From positions 24,482-88,481 of the forward strand of contig NZ_JRGM01000032.1 in NCBI RefSeq assembly GCF_000764665.1: a stretch of 64,000 bases of DNA, in the 5' to 3' direction. The DNA comes from Aeromonas lacus (GTDB lineage Bacteria; Pseudomonadota; Gammaproteobacteria; Enterobacterales; Aeromonadaceae). The notes under the pieces were generated by a model. The model saw nothing but the letters and a program-made list of their open reading frames with translations. It was not told the DNA's origin and ran no database searches. The position numbers and the translations under genes are program-made. Positions 16,758 through 25,042 of the stretch are shown here, in pieces (the first letter of the stretch is position 1; every line of letters begins with the position of its first letter).

Positions 16758-19700
16758 TCAGAGCGTGAAGCGATAGAAGATATCCACTGCCTGTGCCACC
16801 CCGCTCATCGCCTGCAGATAGAGGCGCGGCAGCAGTTCGTAGCGCAGCTTGAACTCGGCGATGGGGCTGAACACCCCGACCCCGTACTGGAACTGCAAGC
16901 CCGGCAGCAGATAGGCCGACAGGGTCACCTGGGTGTTGTCACCACTGCCTGCCGTATCGAGGGAAACATCGCTCATCCCGAGCGACTCGCCGATGCTCGA
17001 CACCACGCCGTTGGCCTGACTCACAGCACCGGCCACCAGCAGGCCGTTGAAACCGCCATCCTCACCGCCGGTCTGCAACCCTTTGCCGCGCAGCAGATAG
17101 GAGAGCTGTTCCGACTGCGCCATCTGCGGCTCGGAGTAGACATTGATCGCCGGCTTGCTGGCCGGGCCGGTCACTCGCACCCCCACCGTCACCTGCCCCT
17201 CGATGGTATCGGGGTCACGGTACGCCTCGATATTGAGGAAGGGGCGATCAAGTGGACCGGAGAAGAGGATCCGCCCCTCCTTGATGATCAGGTTCTGGCC
17301 ATATGCCTTGAAGCGACCATTGGTGAGCACCAGCTGACCATTGCCTGCCAGCGGCTTGCCCGGATCCTGACGAATATTGATGCCGCCCGACACATCGGTC
17401 TTGAGCCCCATCGCCTCCAGCTTCACATCATTGCCAAGGCGGATCGCCACCTTCATCGCCAGCGGCAGGCTGGTCTGCTTGGGTGGTGGGGGCAGATCAT
17501 CATAAACCACGGTGACATCGTCAGAGACGGCGACCGCCGAGTCAGGCAGACTCTTGACCAGAATGCGTGCCCAGGGGATATCCACCTGACCGGTCACCCG
17601 GGTTTCGTCACCCAGCGAGACGGCGATATCGGGGGATACCTTCACCCGCCCCATCCCCGGATACTGCGCCTCCAGCTCCTTGCCCTGAATGGTGAGGCTG
17701 CCGGTCACCGGCATCTTGGCCCAGCTGAGCCAGCCCCCCAGTGCCAGCGGCCCCTTGCCAACCAGCATGGAACCATCCAGCTCGGCCCGGTTGCCTTCGA
17801 TCTTGAGGCGTGTCACCAGCTTGGTCAGGGTCACCATGTCGGAGTGGGTCTGCACCTCGCCATCGCTCAGATTGAGCTGGCCAAACAGCAGCGGCGCCGC
17901 CAAAGTGCCATCAAAACGGGCATTGGCCGAGATGACCCCGTGCAGGGAGCGCACCTCCGGAATGAGCGGGGCAAAAGTGTCGAGCTTGAGATCATCAAAC
18001 TTGAGCTGGCCGCCGAGCAGACCGCGACCGGCGGGCTCCCTGATCAGCAGCTCGGTATCGATATTGCCGATCTGTTTGGAGGCAAAGTCGAGACGAATAG
18101 CCGCCTGCTGCCGCTCGAAATCAAGGCCCAGCGCCAGCTGCTGATAATCGGTCTTGAGATCATCGGTGACAAAGGTACCCGGCGTGGTGCGCACCACCGC
18201 ATGGAGGGTCGGCTGATTGCCGCGCCAGCTGGCACGGCCGTCGGCAGAGAGCACCGCCTGCCAGCTAAAGTTGTCCGGCAACCAGGGACGCAACCGCTTG
18301 AGGTCAAACCCGGCCAGTGCAAACTCCAGCGAGCCTTGCGCTGCCGAGACCTGGCTCCGTTTCACGCAGAGGCTGGCCCCTTGCGAGCCAAGGCAGAGAT
18401 CCCCCATTGCCACGCGCTGGCGCGGCAGATCCACATCCAGATCCCAGGGCGAGGTAAGATCCCAGCGGCGCAGCGGGGTCTTCAGCTTGAGCTCGGAGAG
18501 AGCGCCACGCCAATGATCCCCACGCATTCCGCCCGCCAGTTTGAGGTTGGCCGCAACCGGGTCACCCTTCATGGTCAGGGTCAGCTGATGCTGGTTAAAA
18601 TCACCGTTCAGATTGAGCAGCAGCTGGCTCAGCTTGGTGGCCCCCTGAGTCAACTCGGCAACCGAGAGTGACAGCTCGCCAGCTGGCCTGGCCCCCAGCG
18701 CGCCGTTGCCCTTGAGGGTAATGCCACCGAGATTGGTTCCCGCGTAGTAGAGACGGCCAGCGGTCAAGTCGGCAGCCACTCTGGGGGTCTGCTGGTTGCC
18801 GCTCACTTTCACCTGCCCCTTGATATCCCCCTTCAGACCGGGATAAATGCCGCCGAGCTGGGGCGCATCCAGTGCCGCATCCAGCTGCCAGCGAGCAGGG
18901 GCTATGCTCCCCTTGGCCTGCAGCTGGTTGGGACCGCTTTGCAGCGAGAGGGTCGGGATCTGCCACTCCATCTTGTCGTTACCGCGCAGCTCACCCTTGA
19001 GGGCCAGCGGATACTGGTTGAGCTTGCCATCGATCTTGAGCTTGGGCAGGTTGAGTTCCCAGTGGCCCGCCTCGTTCATCGCAAACCGGCTCTCCAGCTC
19101 ACCGGCCAGCGTCCCTTTCAACTCAGGCACCAGCTCGGCCGGATTGATCCCCTTGAACAGGGTCGTCCCCTGCCACTCGATCCCCTTGTGCCAGGCGAGC
19201 TTGCCATCGAGTTTGAGCTCCCCCTTGAGGGCGTTGAGCTGCAAAGCGATCTTGCTGAGCCGCTCCAGATCACCCTTCCCTTCCAGCACAACCTTGAAGG
19301 GAGGGACATCGGTGCCCTTGCCAGCGGTATTGAAGGCAAACTGGTAGCCGGAGAGCTTGCCCTTGGCGGTCAGGCTCCCTTTATCCAGCCGATAGTTCGG
19401 CTCATCTTTGGCAGGTTTGTGCAACGGCCAGCCGAGGCTCTTCCAGTCGAGAGCCAGATCGAAGGGCAGATCCGGATCGAGCGCGGCCAGAGATCCCTTG
19501 AGGTTGGCGGCCACCGGCCCCTTGGCTGCCAGCGTCAGTGCCAGTTTGCCAACCGAGCCGCCCAGGGTCAGGGTCGCCTGCTCACCTTGCAGCTCGCCAT
19601 CGAGCAACCCCTTGCGGGCCTTGGCATCCAGGGTCACCGCCAGCGGATAGTCATCCCCCAGCCGGATATTGCCCTTGAGCGCCAGATCCGCCATGGCATG

Positions 19701-20609
19701 GCGCAGCGACAACTCGCGCACCTCGATACGATCGCCGACGGCACTGGCAGAGAGCTGCAACTTGTCGATCCCCTCGACCAGCTCACCCTGCTTGTATTGC
19801 ACCCGGGTAACATTCACCCCTTCAAGCTGAATGGGGAATGGCAGATGGATGGCGGGCAGGATAATGGGGGCTGCCTTTGCAGTTTTTGCAACTGTCGCTC
19901 CCTTACCCTGTTTGGCAGTCTCGATGCTGGCCTTGTCGGTGCGAGCAACCGCAGCCCCGGCTTGCTGCTCGTTAGCACTCTTATCTTTAGCGCTCTTGGC
20001 GTTAACGGGCTTGGCGTTCGCCGTGGCTGGCTGTTTGGCGGAGCTGGCCCCTGCGTTGGCGGGCGCCGAGTCATCCAGTGTCACCTTCAGGTCATCGAGC
20101 ACGGGCCCGCGCACGATCAGCCCCTTGCGATTGAGGGTGGCGCCGATATCGAGGGATCCCAGCGTCACGGCAACACCGGGTACCGCCAGATCGAGGTCAG
20201 CCACCTTGAGGCTGTCGATCTGAATTTTGAGGGGGAGCGGATGCCAGACAAAAGGCTCCGACGGCTCTTCCGGGGCAGGCTCCGAGTCGGCCACCTTCAC
20301 CACCGGATGGGTCACCTCAAGAGATTTGATCCAGAGTTTGCCCTGCAGCAGTTTGCCAAGATCCCAGTCGAGCACGGCGCGATCGACGGTGACATCCACC
20401 AGCTCATCCTGCCAACCCGCCCCTTCCAGAGTCCAACCATAGCCAAGCTGGCCCGCCACCAACTCCCCCTTGAGGGAGGGCTGCGCCGCCCTGGCCTGTT
20501 GCCACAACCACTTGTTGCCCTGATGGGTGAATCCCAGCAGGCTGACGCCGATGAGCAGCAGGAAAATCAGCCCCATCAGCCAGAGAAAAATGCGTTTTAC
20601 CCAGATCAT
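16758..20609 (-). CDS. tamB: Translocation and assembly module inner-membrane component TamB
   Basis: A 1283-residue AsmA-like protein. One N-terminal membrane anchor (about residues 7-27) is followed by a very long repetitive beta-strand periplasmic region, and the C-terminal DUF490/TamB domain (about 950-1283) ends with an aromatic residue pattern (DIFYRFTL). It spans the periplasm as a groove-like bridge and works with TamA in outer-membrane protein assembly or lipid transport. Its ATG overlaps the tamA stop (ATGA), a coupled tamA-tamB pair. Residues about 180-247 are a low-complexity Ala/Lys/Thr/Ser segment interrupting the beta-rich part. E. coli TamB is 1259 aa. Confidence 0.94.
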   Translation of the reverse strand: MIWVKRIFLWLMGLIFLLLIGVSLLGFTHQGNKWLWQQARAAQPSLKGELVAGQLGYGWTLEGAGWQDELVDVTVDRAVLDWDLGKLLQGKLWIKSLEVTHPVVKVADSEPAPEEPSEPFVWHPLPLKIQIDSLKVADLDLAVPGVAVTLGSLDIGATLNRKGLIVRGPVLDDLKVTLDDSAPANAGASSAKQPATANAKPVNAKSAKDKSANEQQAGAAVARTDKASIETAKQGKGATVAKTAKAAPIILPAIHLPFPIQLEGVNVTRVQYKQGELVEGIDKLQLSASAVGDRIEVRELSLRHAMADLALKGNIRLGDDYPLAVTLDAKARKGLLDGELQGEQATLTLGGSVGKLALTLAAKGPVAANLKGSLAALDPDLPFDLALDWKSLGWPLHKPAKDEPNYRLDKGSLTAKGKLSGYQFAFNTAGKGTDVPPFKVVLEGKGDLERLSKIALQLNALKGELKLDGKLAWHKGIEWQGTTLFKGINPAELVPELKGTLAGELESRFAMNEAGHWELNLPKLKIDGKLNQYPLALKGELRGNDKMEWQIPTLSLQSGPNQLQAKGSIAPARWQLDAALDAPQLGGIYPGLKGDIKGQVKVSGNQQTPRVAADLTAGRLYYAGTNLGGITLKGNGALGARPAGELSLSVAELTQGATKLSQLLLNLNGDFNQHQLTLTMKGDPVAANLKLAGGMRGDHWRGALSELKLKTPLRRWDLTSPWDLDVDLPRQRVAMGDLCLGSQGASLCVKRSQVSAAQGSLEFALAGFDLKRLRPWLPDNFSWQAVLSADGRASWRGNQPTLHAVVRTTPGTFVTDDLKTDYQQLALGLDFERQQAAIRLDFASKQIGNIDTELLIREPAGRGLLGGQLKFDDLKLDTFAPLIPEVRSLHGVISANARFDGTLAAPLLFGQLNLSDGEVQTHSDMVTLTKLVTRLKIEGNRAELDGSMLVGKGPLALGGWLSWAKMPVTGSLTIQGKELEAQYPGMGRVKVSPDIAVSLGDETRVTGQVDIPWARILVKSLPDSAVAVSDDVTVVYDDLPPPPKQTSLPLAMKVAIRLGNDVKLEAMGLKTDVSGGINIRQDPGKPLAGNGQLVLTNGRFKAYGQNLIIKEGRILFSGPLDRPFLNIEAYRDPDTIEGQVTVGVRVTGPASKPAINVYSEPQMAQSEQLSYLLRGKGLQTGGEDGGFNGLLVAGAVSQANGVVSSIGESLGMSDVSLDTAGSGDNTQVTLSAYLLPGLQFQYGVGVFSPIAEFKLRYELLPRLYLQAMSGVAQAVDIFYRFTL

Positions 20610-22381
20610 AATTCAGGCCCCAGAGCGAAATGCAGCCGCAAGGGCTTGTCCTCTTCCGATACCCCGACCGCCAGATCCAGCCTGACCTGACCGATGGGGG
20701 TCACCCAGCGCACACCGACACCGGTACCAATCTTCCACGGCTCGCTGTAGTCATTGGTGGCGGTACCGCCATCCACAAACAGGGCTCCCAGCCACTTGTC
20801 GCTGAAACGATAGTTGTACTCCATGCTGGCGACGCTGGTGTAGCGGCCACCGGTCAGCTTGCCGTCCGAGCCGGTCGGCGAGATAGTCTCGTAGCCAAAG
20901 CCGCGCACCGTCTGATCACCACCAGTAAAGAAACGCAGAGAAGGCGGCACCAGCGAGAAGCTGTCGCCAATGATGGCCCCCTGCTCGGCACGCATCAGGA
21001 ATCTGTGGTTATCCCCCAGAGTACGCAGCCACTTGCTGCGCCCCCACACCCGCATAAAGCTGATGTCGGAGCCCCAGGAGGGGTCTGAGAACTCCAGCGT
21101 CAGCTGCTGACGATCGCCCCAGTCGGGCACCAGACCACCGCGCACCCGCAGCCGCGACCAGGAGACACCGGGGATCAGCAGCAAGCTGTTCCCCTCGTCG
21201 GCACCCTGGGTATAGATTTCGTTTTCCAGCCGGATAAAGACATCCCGGTCCCAGCTCTCCGGCCGCCGCGTCCAGCGGTGCACACCGACGGTCGTCAGGT
21301 CGGAACGGGTATCGTTGTTGTCCTTGTACTGGTAACCGGTCTGGATCGAGTAGTAGTCCCGCAGCGGGTTGCCCACCGGGATCTGGTAGTCGAAGCTGAG
21401 CTCGGCCTCCGGTTGGGAGACCTTGGCGGTGGCAAAGAGGCGGTGGCCATAGCGGTTAACCCAGGGCTTCTCCCAGGTGGCACTCATCCGCGGCCCCACG
21501 TCGGTGGCATAGCCGATACCGGTCTCAATCTCGTGATCGACCCGGTTGTCGAGGGTCACCGAGATGGGCACCCGGTAGTTGCTCGCCTCGCTCAATACCG
21601 GCTTGATATCGACCTGACGGAACAGCTTGGTGGAGGAGACATCCTGCGACATCTCGGCCAGACGGATGGCGAGATAGGGGTCGCCGCTCTTGATGTTGAT
21701 AAGCGGCCGAATCAGGTGGAGCGCTTCGGGGGTGGCGTCGTAGCGGATCTCGCCAAAGTGGTAGCGGTGACCCGACTGGAAGAGGATGTAGATCTCCGCC
21801 GTCCCCTTGTCCGGGAACACCTTGACCTGGCTCTTGCCCAACTTGGCATCGAAGTAGCCGCGGGCCAGCCCGAGGCTGCCCAGATCCGCCTTGATCGACT
21901 CATATTTGGCATGGTTGAGGGGATCACCCTCTTTGAGCGGCAACTGATCGAGCAGGGCGCTGTAGACCTCGTCGCTGCCGGCATCCCCCTCCAGCAGAAT
22001 ATCGAGGCGCGAGACGATGACCGGCTCCCCCTTGTCCACCTCGATCAGGACGTTGGACGGGGTCTTCTTGTCGCGGCTCAGGGTGATCTTGGGCTGGTAG
22101 TAACCATACACCTGCAGCGCCTTTTGCACGCTCTCGGTGATCTTGGCGCGAGCCGGACGGTATTGCCGCTCCTGATAGACGGGCAAGGCGTTGAGGTAGG
22201 CTTCAACGTTATCCTTGTTCTCCCCTTTCAACCCCTTGACCTGATAGGTGAGCTTGGCAGCCAGTGCGGGGGTGGCCATCAGCGACAGCATAAGGCCCAA
22301 CCCGAGCACCAGGAGGCTACGTCGAAGGGCTGAGCCAAAGAGCGAACTCCCTGTCAGCAGGGACGGATTGCATCCTGTCAA
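20606..22381 (-). CDS. tamA: Translocation and assembly module outer-membrane component TamA
   Basis: A 591-residue Omp85-family protein. A signal peptide ends near residue 41 (ATPALAA). Three POTRA domains (about 42-280) precede a 16-strand barrel (about 285-591) with the family segment GGDQTVRGF near residue 500. It sits in the outer membrane and partners TamB. The frame begins with TTG at 22381; no in-frame ATG upstream of the signal peptide exists, and an AGGA lies about ten bases upstream, so TTG is the likely start. A short alternative at the in-frame ATG before LSLMATPALA would truncate the signal peptide. Confidence 0.93.
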   Translation of the reverse strand: MTGCNPSLLTGSSLFGSALRRSLLVLGLGLMLSLMATPALAAKLTYQVKGLKGENKDNVEAYLNALPVYQERQYRPARAKITESVQKALQVYGYYQPKITLSRDKKTPSNVLIEVDKGEPVIVSRLDILLEGDAGSDEVYSALLDQLPLKEGDPLNHAKYESIKADLGSLGLARGYFDAKLGKSQVKVFPDKGTAEIYILFQSGHRYHFGEIRYDATPEALHLIRPLINIKSGDPYLAIRLAEMSQDVSSTKLFRQVDIKPVLSEASNYRVPISVTLDNRVDHEIETGIGYATDVGPRMSATWEKPWVNRYGHRLFATAKVSQPEAELSFDYQIPVGNPLRDYYSIQTGYQYKDNNDTRSDLTTVGVHRWTRRPESWDRDVFIRLENEIYTQGADEGNSLLLIPGVSWSRLRVRGGLVPDWGDRQQLTLEFSDPSWGSDISFMRVWGRSKWLRTLGDNHRFLMRAEQGAIIGDSFSLVPPSLRFFTGGDQTVRGFGYETISPTGSDGKLTGGRYTSVASMEYNYRFSDKWLGALFVDGGTATNDYSEPWKIGTGVGVRWVTPIGQVRLDLAVGVSEEDKPLRLHFALGPEL

Positions 22382-22877
22382 AGGTCAATATTCCTGAAAA
22401 TTGGTTAAGATGGCGGAGCGGCTCACGGCACATCGGAGGCAGAGAAACGGAGCACCCCAGCAAATTGCGAGCCCTATCCTAACATAGGCACCGGCTGGCA
22501 ACAGTGCGGCATCCGTGGCAAATTCACCATATCTTTGAAGACGTTGGCTACAAATCATCCGCTCGGGTACGTGCTGCCGAGCTCAAAACGCCGACCCTAG
22601 CCCTCATCTCACCCCAACGCCGCGCTCACCAGTACCACATACCCGCTACGTCCGGATTCCCGCCAGCAACGGCACGCAAAACAACATGCGACAGAATTTG
22701 TCGGCAGCCTGGTCCCACGACGCGCTTTCGCAGCAGAATCTCGTCGAATGCGAGAGCCTCACAACACGCAACCAATTGCGGTTAAGAAATGCTCGTTCAG
22801 GGCAATCGAATTATCCCGCTCCCCTTGCCGCCCCCCCTGCCCCACACTTGAAGTCAGCAATTTAAAGGAGACACATC
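22382..22877. other. Gene-free interval between tamA and a small membrane-protein gene
   Basis: About 500 bp with no recognisable gene. A 93-codon plus-strand frame at 22504-22785 has no ribosome site or family features. The tamA promoter should lie in the first 100 bp. The middle part has less codon-like structure than its surroundings and may be a decayed gene. Confidence 0.5.
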
Positions 22878-23261
22878 ATGCATGCACGTAGCGAACAGAT
22901 GGCTGACTATATTGCCGATCGTCTCGAGTTCATCACCTTTCTCGCCTGTTGCAGCGCCCTGCTGGCCCTGCTGACCGGCATGAGTGGCCAGCAGGCGCTG
23001 GCCTTTACCGCACTCAACCTGCCGTTTGGCCTCGGGATCTTGCTGGCCATGGCTCTGCTGGCGCCGCTACCCGCCTACTGGCGCCTGCCGGGGATCACCT
23101 TGCTGCTGGCAGCCGGCGCCCTGATGACCATGCAACTGGGCGGCGAGTGGCTCAATCCGCTGGCCATCTGGAGCCTCTACGCCCTGCTCGGGCTGGAGAT
23201 AATCTGGCAAGCACGCCCCAAAGCTGCGCTGGCGGCTGACGGACGCGGCCAATTGAGGTAA
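22878..23261 (+). CDS. Small predicted inner-membrane protein, unknown function
   Basis: A 127-residue protein with three to four hydrophobic helices (about residues 20-38, 41-60, 66-84 and 90-108), a short hydrophilic N-terminus (MHARSEQMADYIADRLEF) and a basic tail. AAAGGAGA sits eight bases before the ATG, which supports it as a real gene. No family was recognised. It is 45 bp upstream of ppiC on the same strand and may share its transcript. Confidence 0.75.
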   Translation: MHARSEQMADYIADRLEFITFLACCSALLALLTGMSGQQALAFTALNLPFGLGILLAMALLAPLPAYWRLPGITLLLAAGALMTMQLGGEWLNPLAIWSLYALLGLEIIWQARPKAALAADGRGQLR

Positions 23262-23306
23262 TCTTGCGCCCCCGATTTGCCAACCCCAATACCCGAGGAG
23301 CGCCCG

Positions 23307-23585
23307 ATGAAAAAAGCCTGTGCCCAGCACATTCTGGTCAAGACCGAAAAACAGTGTCTGGAGATCAAGGAGAAGATCGAAAAGGGCGCTGACTTCGGCC
23401 AGATGGCCAAGCGTTTTTCCACCTGTGCCTCTGCCAAACGCAGTGGCGATCTGGGGGAGTTCAACAAAGGGGATATGGTCAAACCCTTTGACGATGCAGT
23501 CTTCAAGGGTGAGCTGCTCAAGGTACTGGGGCCGGTGCGCACCAAGTTCGGCTTCCATCTTATCAAGGTGCTCTATCGCAACTGA
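23307..23585 (+). CDS. ppiC: Peptidyl-prolyl cis-trans isomerase C (parvulin)
   Basis: A 92-residue single-domain parvulin, the same size as E. coli PpiC (93). Landmarks are QHILVKTEKQ, ADFGQMAKRFSTC, GDLGEFNKGDMVKPFDDAVF and GFHLIKVLYRN. It catalyses proline isomerisation in the cytoplasm. GAGGAG precedes the ATG at 23307; an upstream in-frame extension is not needed. Confidence 0.95.
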   Translation: MKKACAQHILVKTEKQCLEIKEKIEKGADFGQMAKRFSTCASAKRSGDLGEFNKGDMVKPFDDAVFKGELLKVLGPVRTKFGFHLIKVLYRN

Positions 23586-23617
23586 TCCATACCGTCAGCG
23601 CACCCCAATCACCTTCC

Positions 23618-23654
23618 AGCGAGGCCCGTTTGCAACGGGCCTCGCGCTGTTTTA
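23618..23654 (+). terminator. Rho-independent terminator of ppiC
   Basis: A 10-bp stem (GCGAGGCCCG/CGGGCCTCGC) with a seven-base loop, then GCTGTTTTAC. Confidence 0.8.
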
Positions 23655-23774
23655 CCGTCTCCCTTGACACATGGGCCAAAAGCCCCCTGAGCACACACGA
23701 ATTTACTAACGTTATCAGGCTATTAAGTTTATTCTTCTCGGCACGTTCCGCACTTCGAGGATGGATCCCGCGCT

Positions 23775-24449
23775 ATGCCCAGCTTATACAGGTGGCCACT
23801 GCTGGCCTGGTTGCTCCCTTTGGCAGGGGCTCTTGGCAGCCGCTTTCATCTCTGGCCCTGGTGGCTCGGGTTCACCCTCTGCCTGCTTGGAGCCATCATC
23901 TCTCTGGTGTTGCTGGTGCGCCTCCCCTGGTGCCGCAGCCGACACACCAATGGCTGGGGCGCAGTGCCGCTGCTGCTGCCTCTGGCCTTTGTGATACAGG
24001 CGCTGCGCGTACCGCTGGTCAACGATGTCAGTACGGATCCTTACAACCCGCCCCTGTTGCGCTGGGCCAGCGAGCTCAGAACGGCGCAGGATCTACCGAT
24101 TAATCCGGCTCCGTTGAAAGCACTTGAGGGTAAACCCGGTCCTCTCTATACCAAGGCCTCCCCGGCCGAGGTGATCACCGAAGCCCACGCCCTGATGGAG
24201 CAGCTCGGCTGGCAGGTGCGGCCAAGTCCGGATGGCCTCGATGCGGTGGCCACCACCGGCTGGTTCGGTTTTCAGGATGATGTGGCGCTGCGGGTCTTTG
24301 TCGGCCCAAGCGAAACCCGCATCGACATGCGCTCCGCCTCCCGCCAGGGGCGCAGCGACTTGGGCACCAACCGGGCACGGATCGAGGATTTTCTGATCCG
24401 CCTCAACGAGCGGCTGGGTCAGGCCTACAAACCCAATTTGAAGCAATAA
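23775..24449 (+). CDS. DUF1499 family membrane-anchored protein
   Basis: A 224-residue protein. Three hydrophobic helices (about residues 7-22, 27-48 and 62-78) are followed by a DUF1499 domain (about 80-220) with NDVSTDPYNPP and DVALRVFVGPSETRIDMRSASRQGRSDLGTNRARIEDFL. The function of DUF1499 is unknown. The family often sits next to lipid, photosynthesis or redox membrane genes. Here it opens a seven-gene operon, with 11 bp to the ynjA-like gene. The start is at the ATG of MPSLYRWPLL; GAGGAT lies 13 bases upstream. Confidence 0.88.
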   Translation: MPSLYRWPLLAWLLPLAGALGSRFHLWPWWLGFTLCLLGAIISLVLLVRLPWCRSRHTNGWGAVPLLLPLAFVIQALRVPLVNDVSTDPYNPPLLRWASELRTAQDLPINPAPLKALEGKPGPLYTKASPAEVITEAHALMEQLGWQVRPSPDGLDAVATTGWFGFQDDVALRVFVGPSETRIDMRSASRQGRSDLGTNRARIEDFLIRLNERLGQAYKPNLKQ

Positions 24450-24460
24450 GAAGGTCATCA

Positions 24461-25042
24461 ATGCGCGTCGAGGTGAAACCCGACCGGGAATATGCCTGGT
24501 TTATCCGCCCCTTTTTCTGGCTGCAACAGCGCAACTACGGTCAGGTGCTCATTCCCGGCAAGTGCTGGGGCCGCTCACCGCGCCTGTTTGCTGCCGTCGC
24601 CACCCTCTATGGCGTCATCAACCGCAAGCGCTCCCCCATCGACCCCGTGCTGCGCTCCCTGGTGACGGTGCGGGTCTCCCAGCTCAACTGGTGCCGCTTC
24701 TGCGTCGACATCAACGCCATGACCCTCATCAAGCGGGCGGGCTCCAGCGAGAAGGTGGAGGCACTCGCAAACTGGCGCGAAAGCCCCTTATTCGACGAGC
24801 GGGAGCGGGCCGTTCTCGACTACACCGAGGCGATGACGGGCCTCGATGGGGTCAGCGATGAGCAGGCTGCCCGCCTCAAGCCCTGGTTCGACGACGATGC
24901 CATGGTGGAGCTGACCGGCCTCATCGCCTTCCAGAACATGTCGGCCAAGTTCAACGCCGCCCTCGATATCGCCCCGCAAGGCTTCTGCCAGCTGCCGGTG
25001 CAGCCAGTGCGTCCGGCCCAGCCGGATAGCAAGGACGCCTGA
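24461..25042 (+). CDS. ynjA: YnjA-like carboxymuconolactone decarboxylase/AhpD-family protein
   Basis: A 193-residue soluble all-helical protein of the alkylhydroperoxidase-like core family. The redox motif CRFC is near residue 78 in SQLNWCRFCVDINAM. By family knowledge such CxxC pairs cycle between thiol and disulfide; the substrate is unknown. Order with its neighbours matches E. coli ydjXYZ-ynjABCDEF, which supports the ynjA name. GAAGG precedes the ATG, and the stop overlaps the next start (TGATG). Confidence 0.87.
   Translation: MRVEVKPDREYAWFIRPFFWLQQRNYGQVLIPGKCWGRSPRLFAAVATLYGVINRKRSPIDPVLRSLVTVRVSQLNWCRFCVDINAMTLIKRAGSSEKVEALANWRESPLFDERERAVLDYTEAMTGLDGVSDEQAARLKPWFDDDAMVELTGLIAFQNMSAKFNAALDIAPQGFCQLPVQPVRPAQPDSKDA

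Noticed and set aside
16488..18671. 727-codon plus-strand frame over tamB
   Set aside because: Opposite-strand shadow of tamB that also begins inside the second tRNA-Tyr; no family features.
22504..22785. 93-codon frame in the tamA upstream gap
   Set aside because: No ribosome site, no family features, Arg/Ser/Thr-rich composition typical of chance frames.
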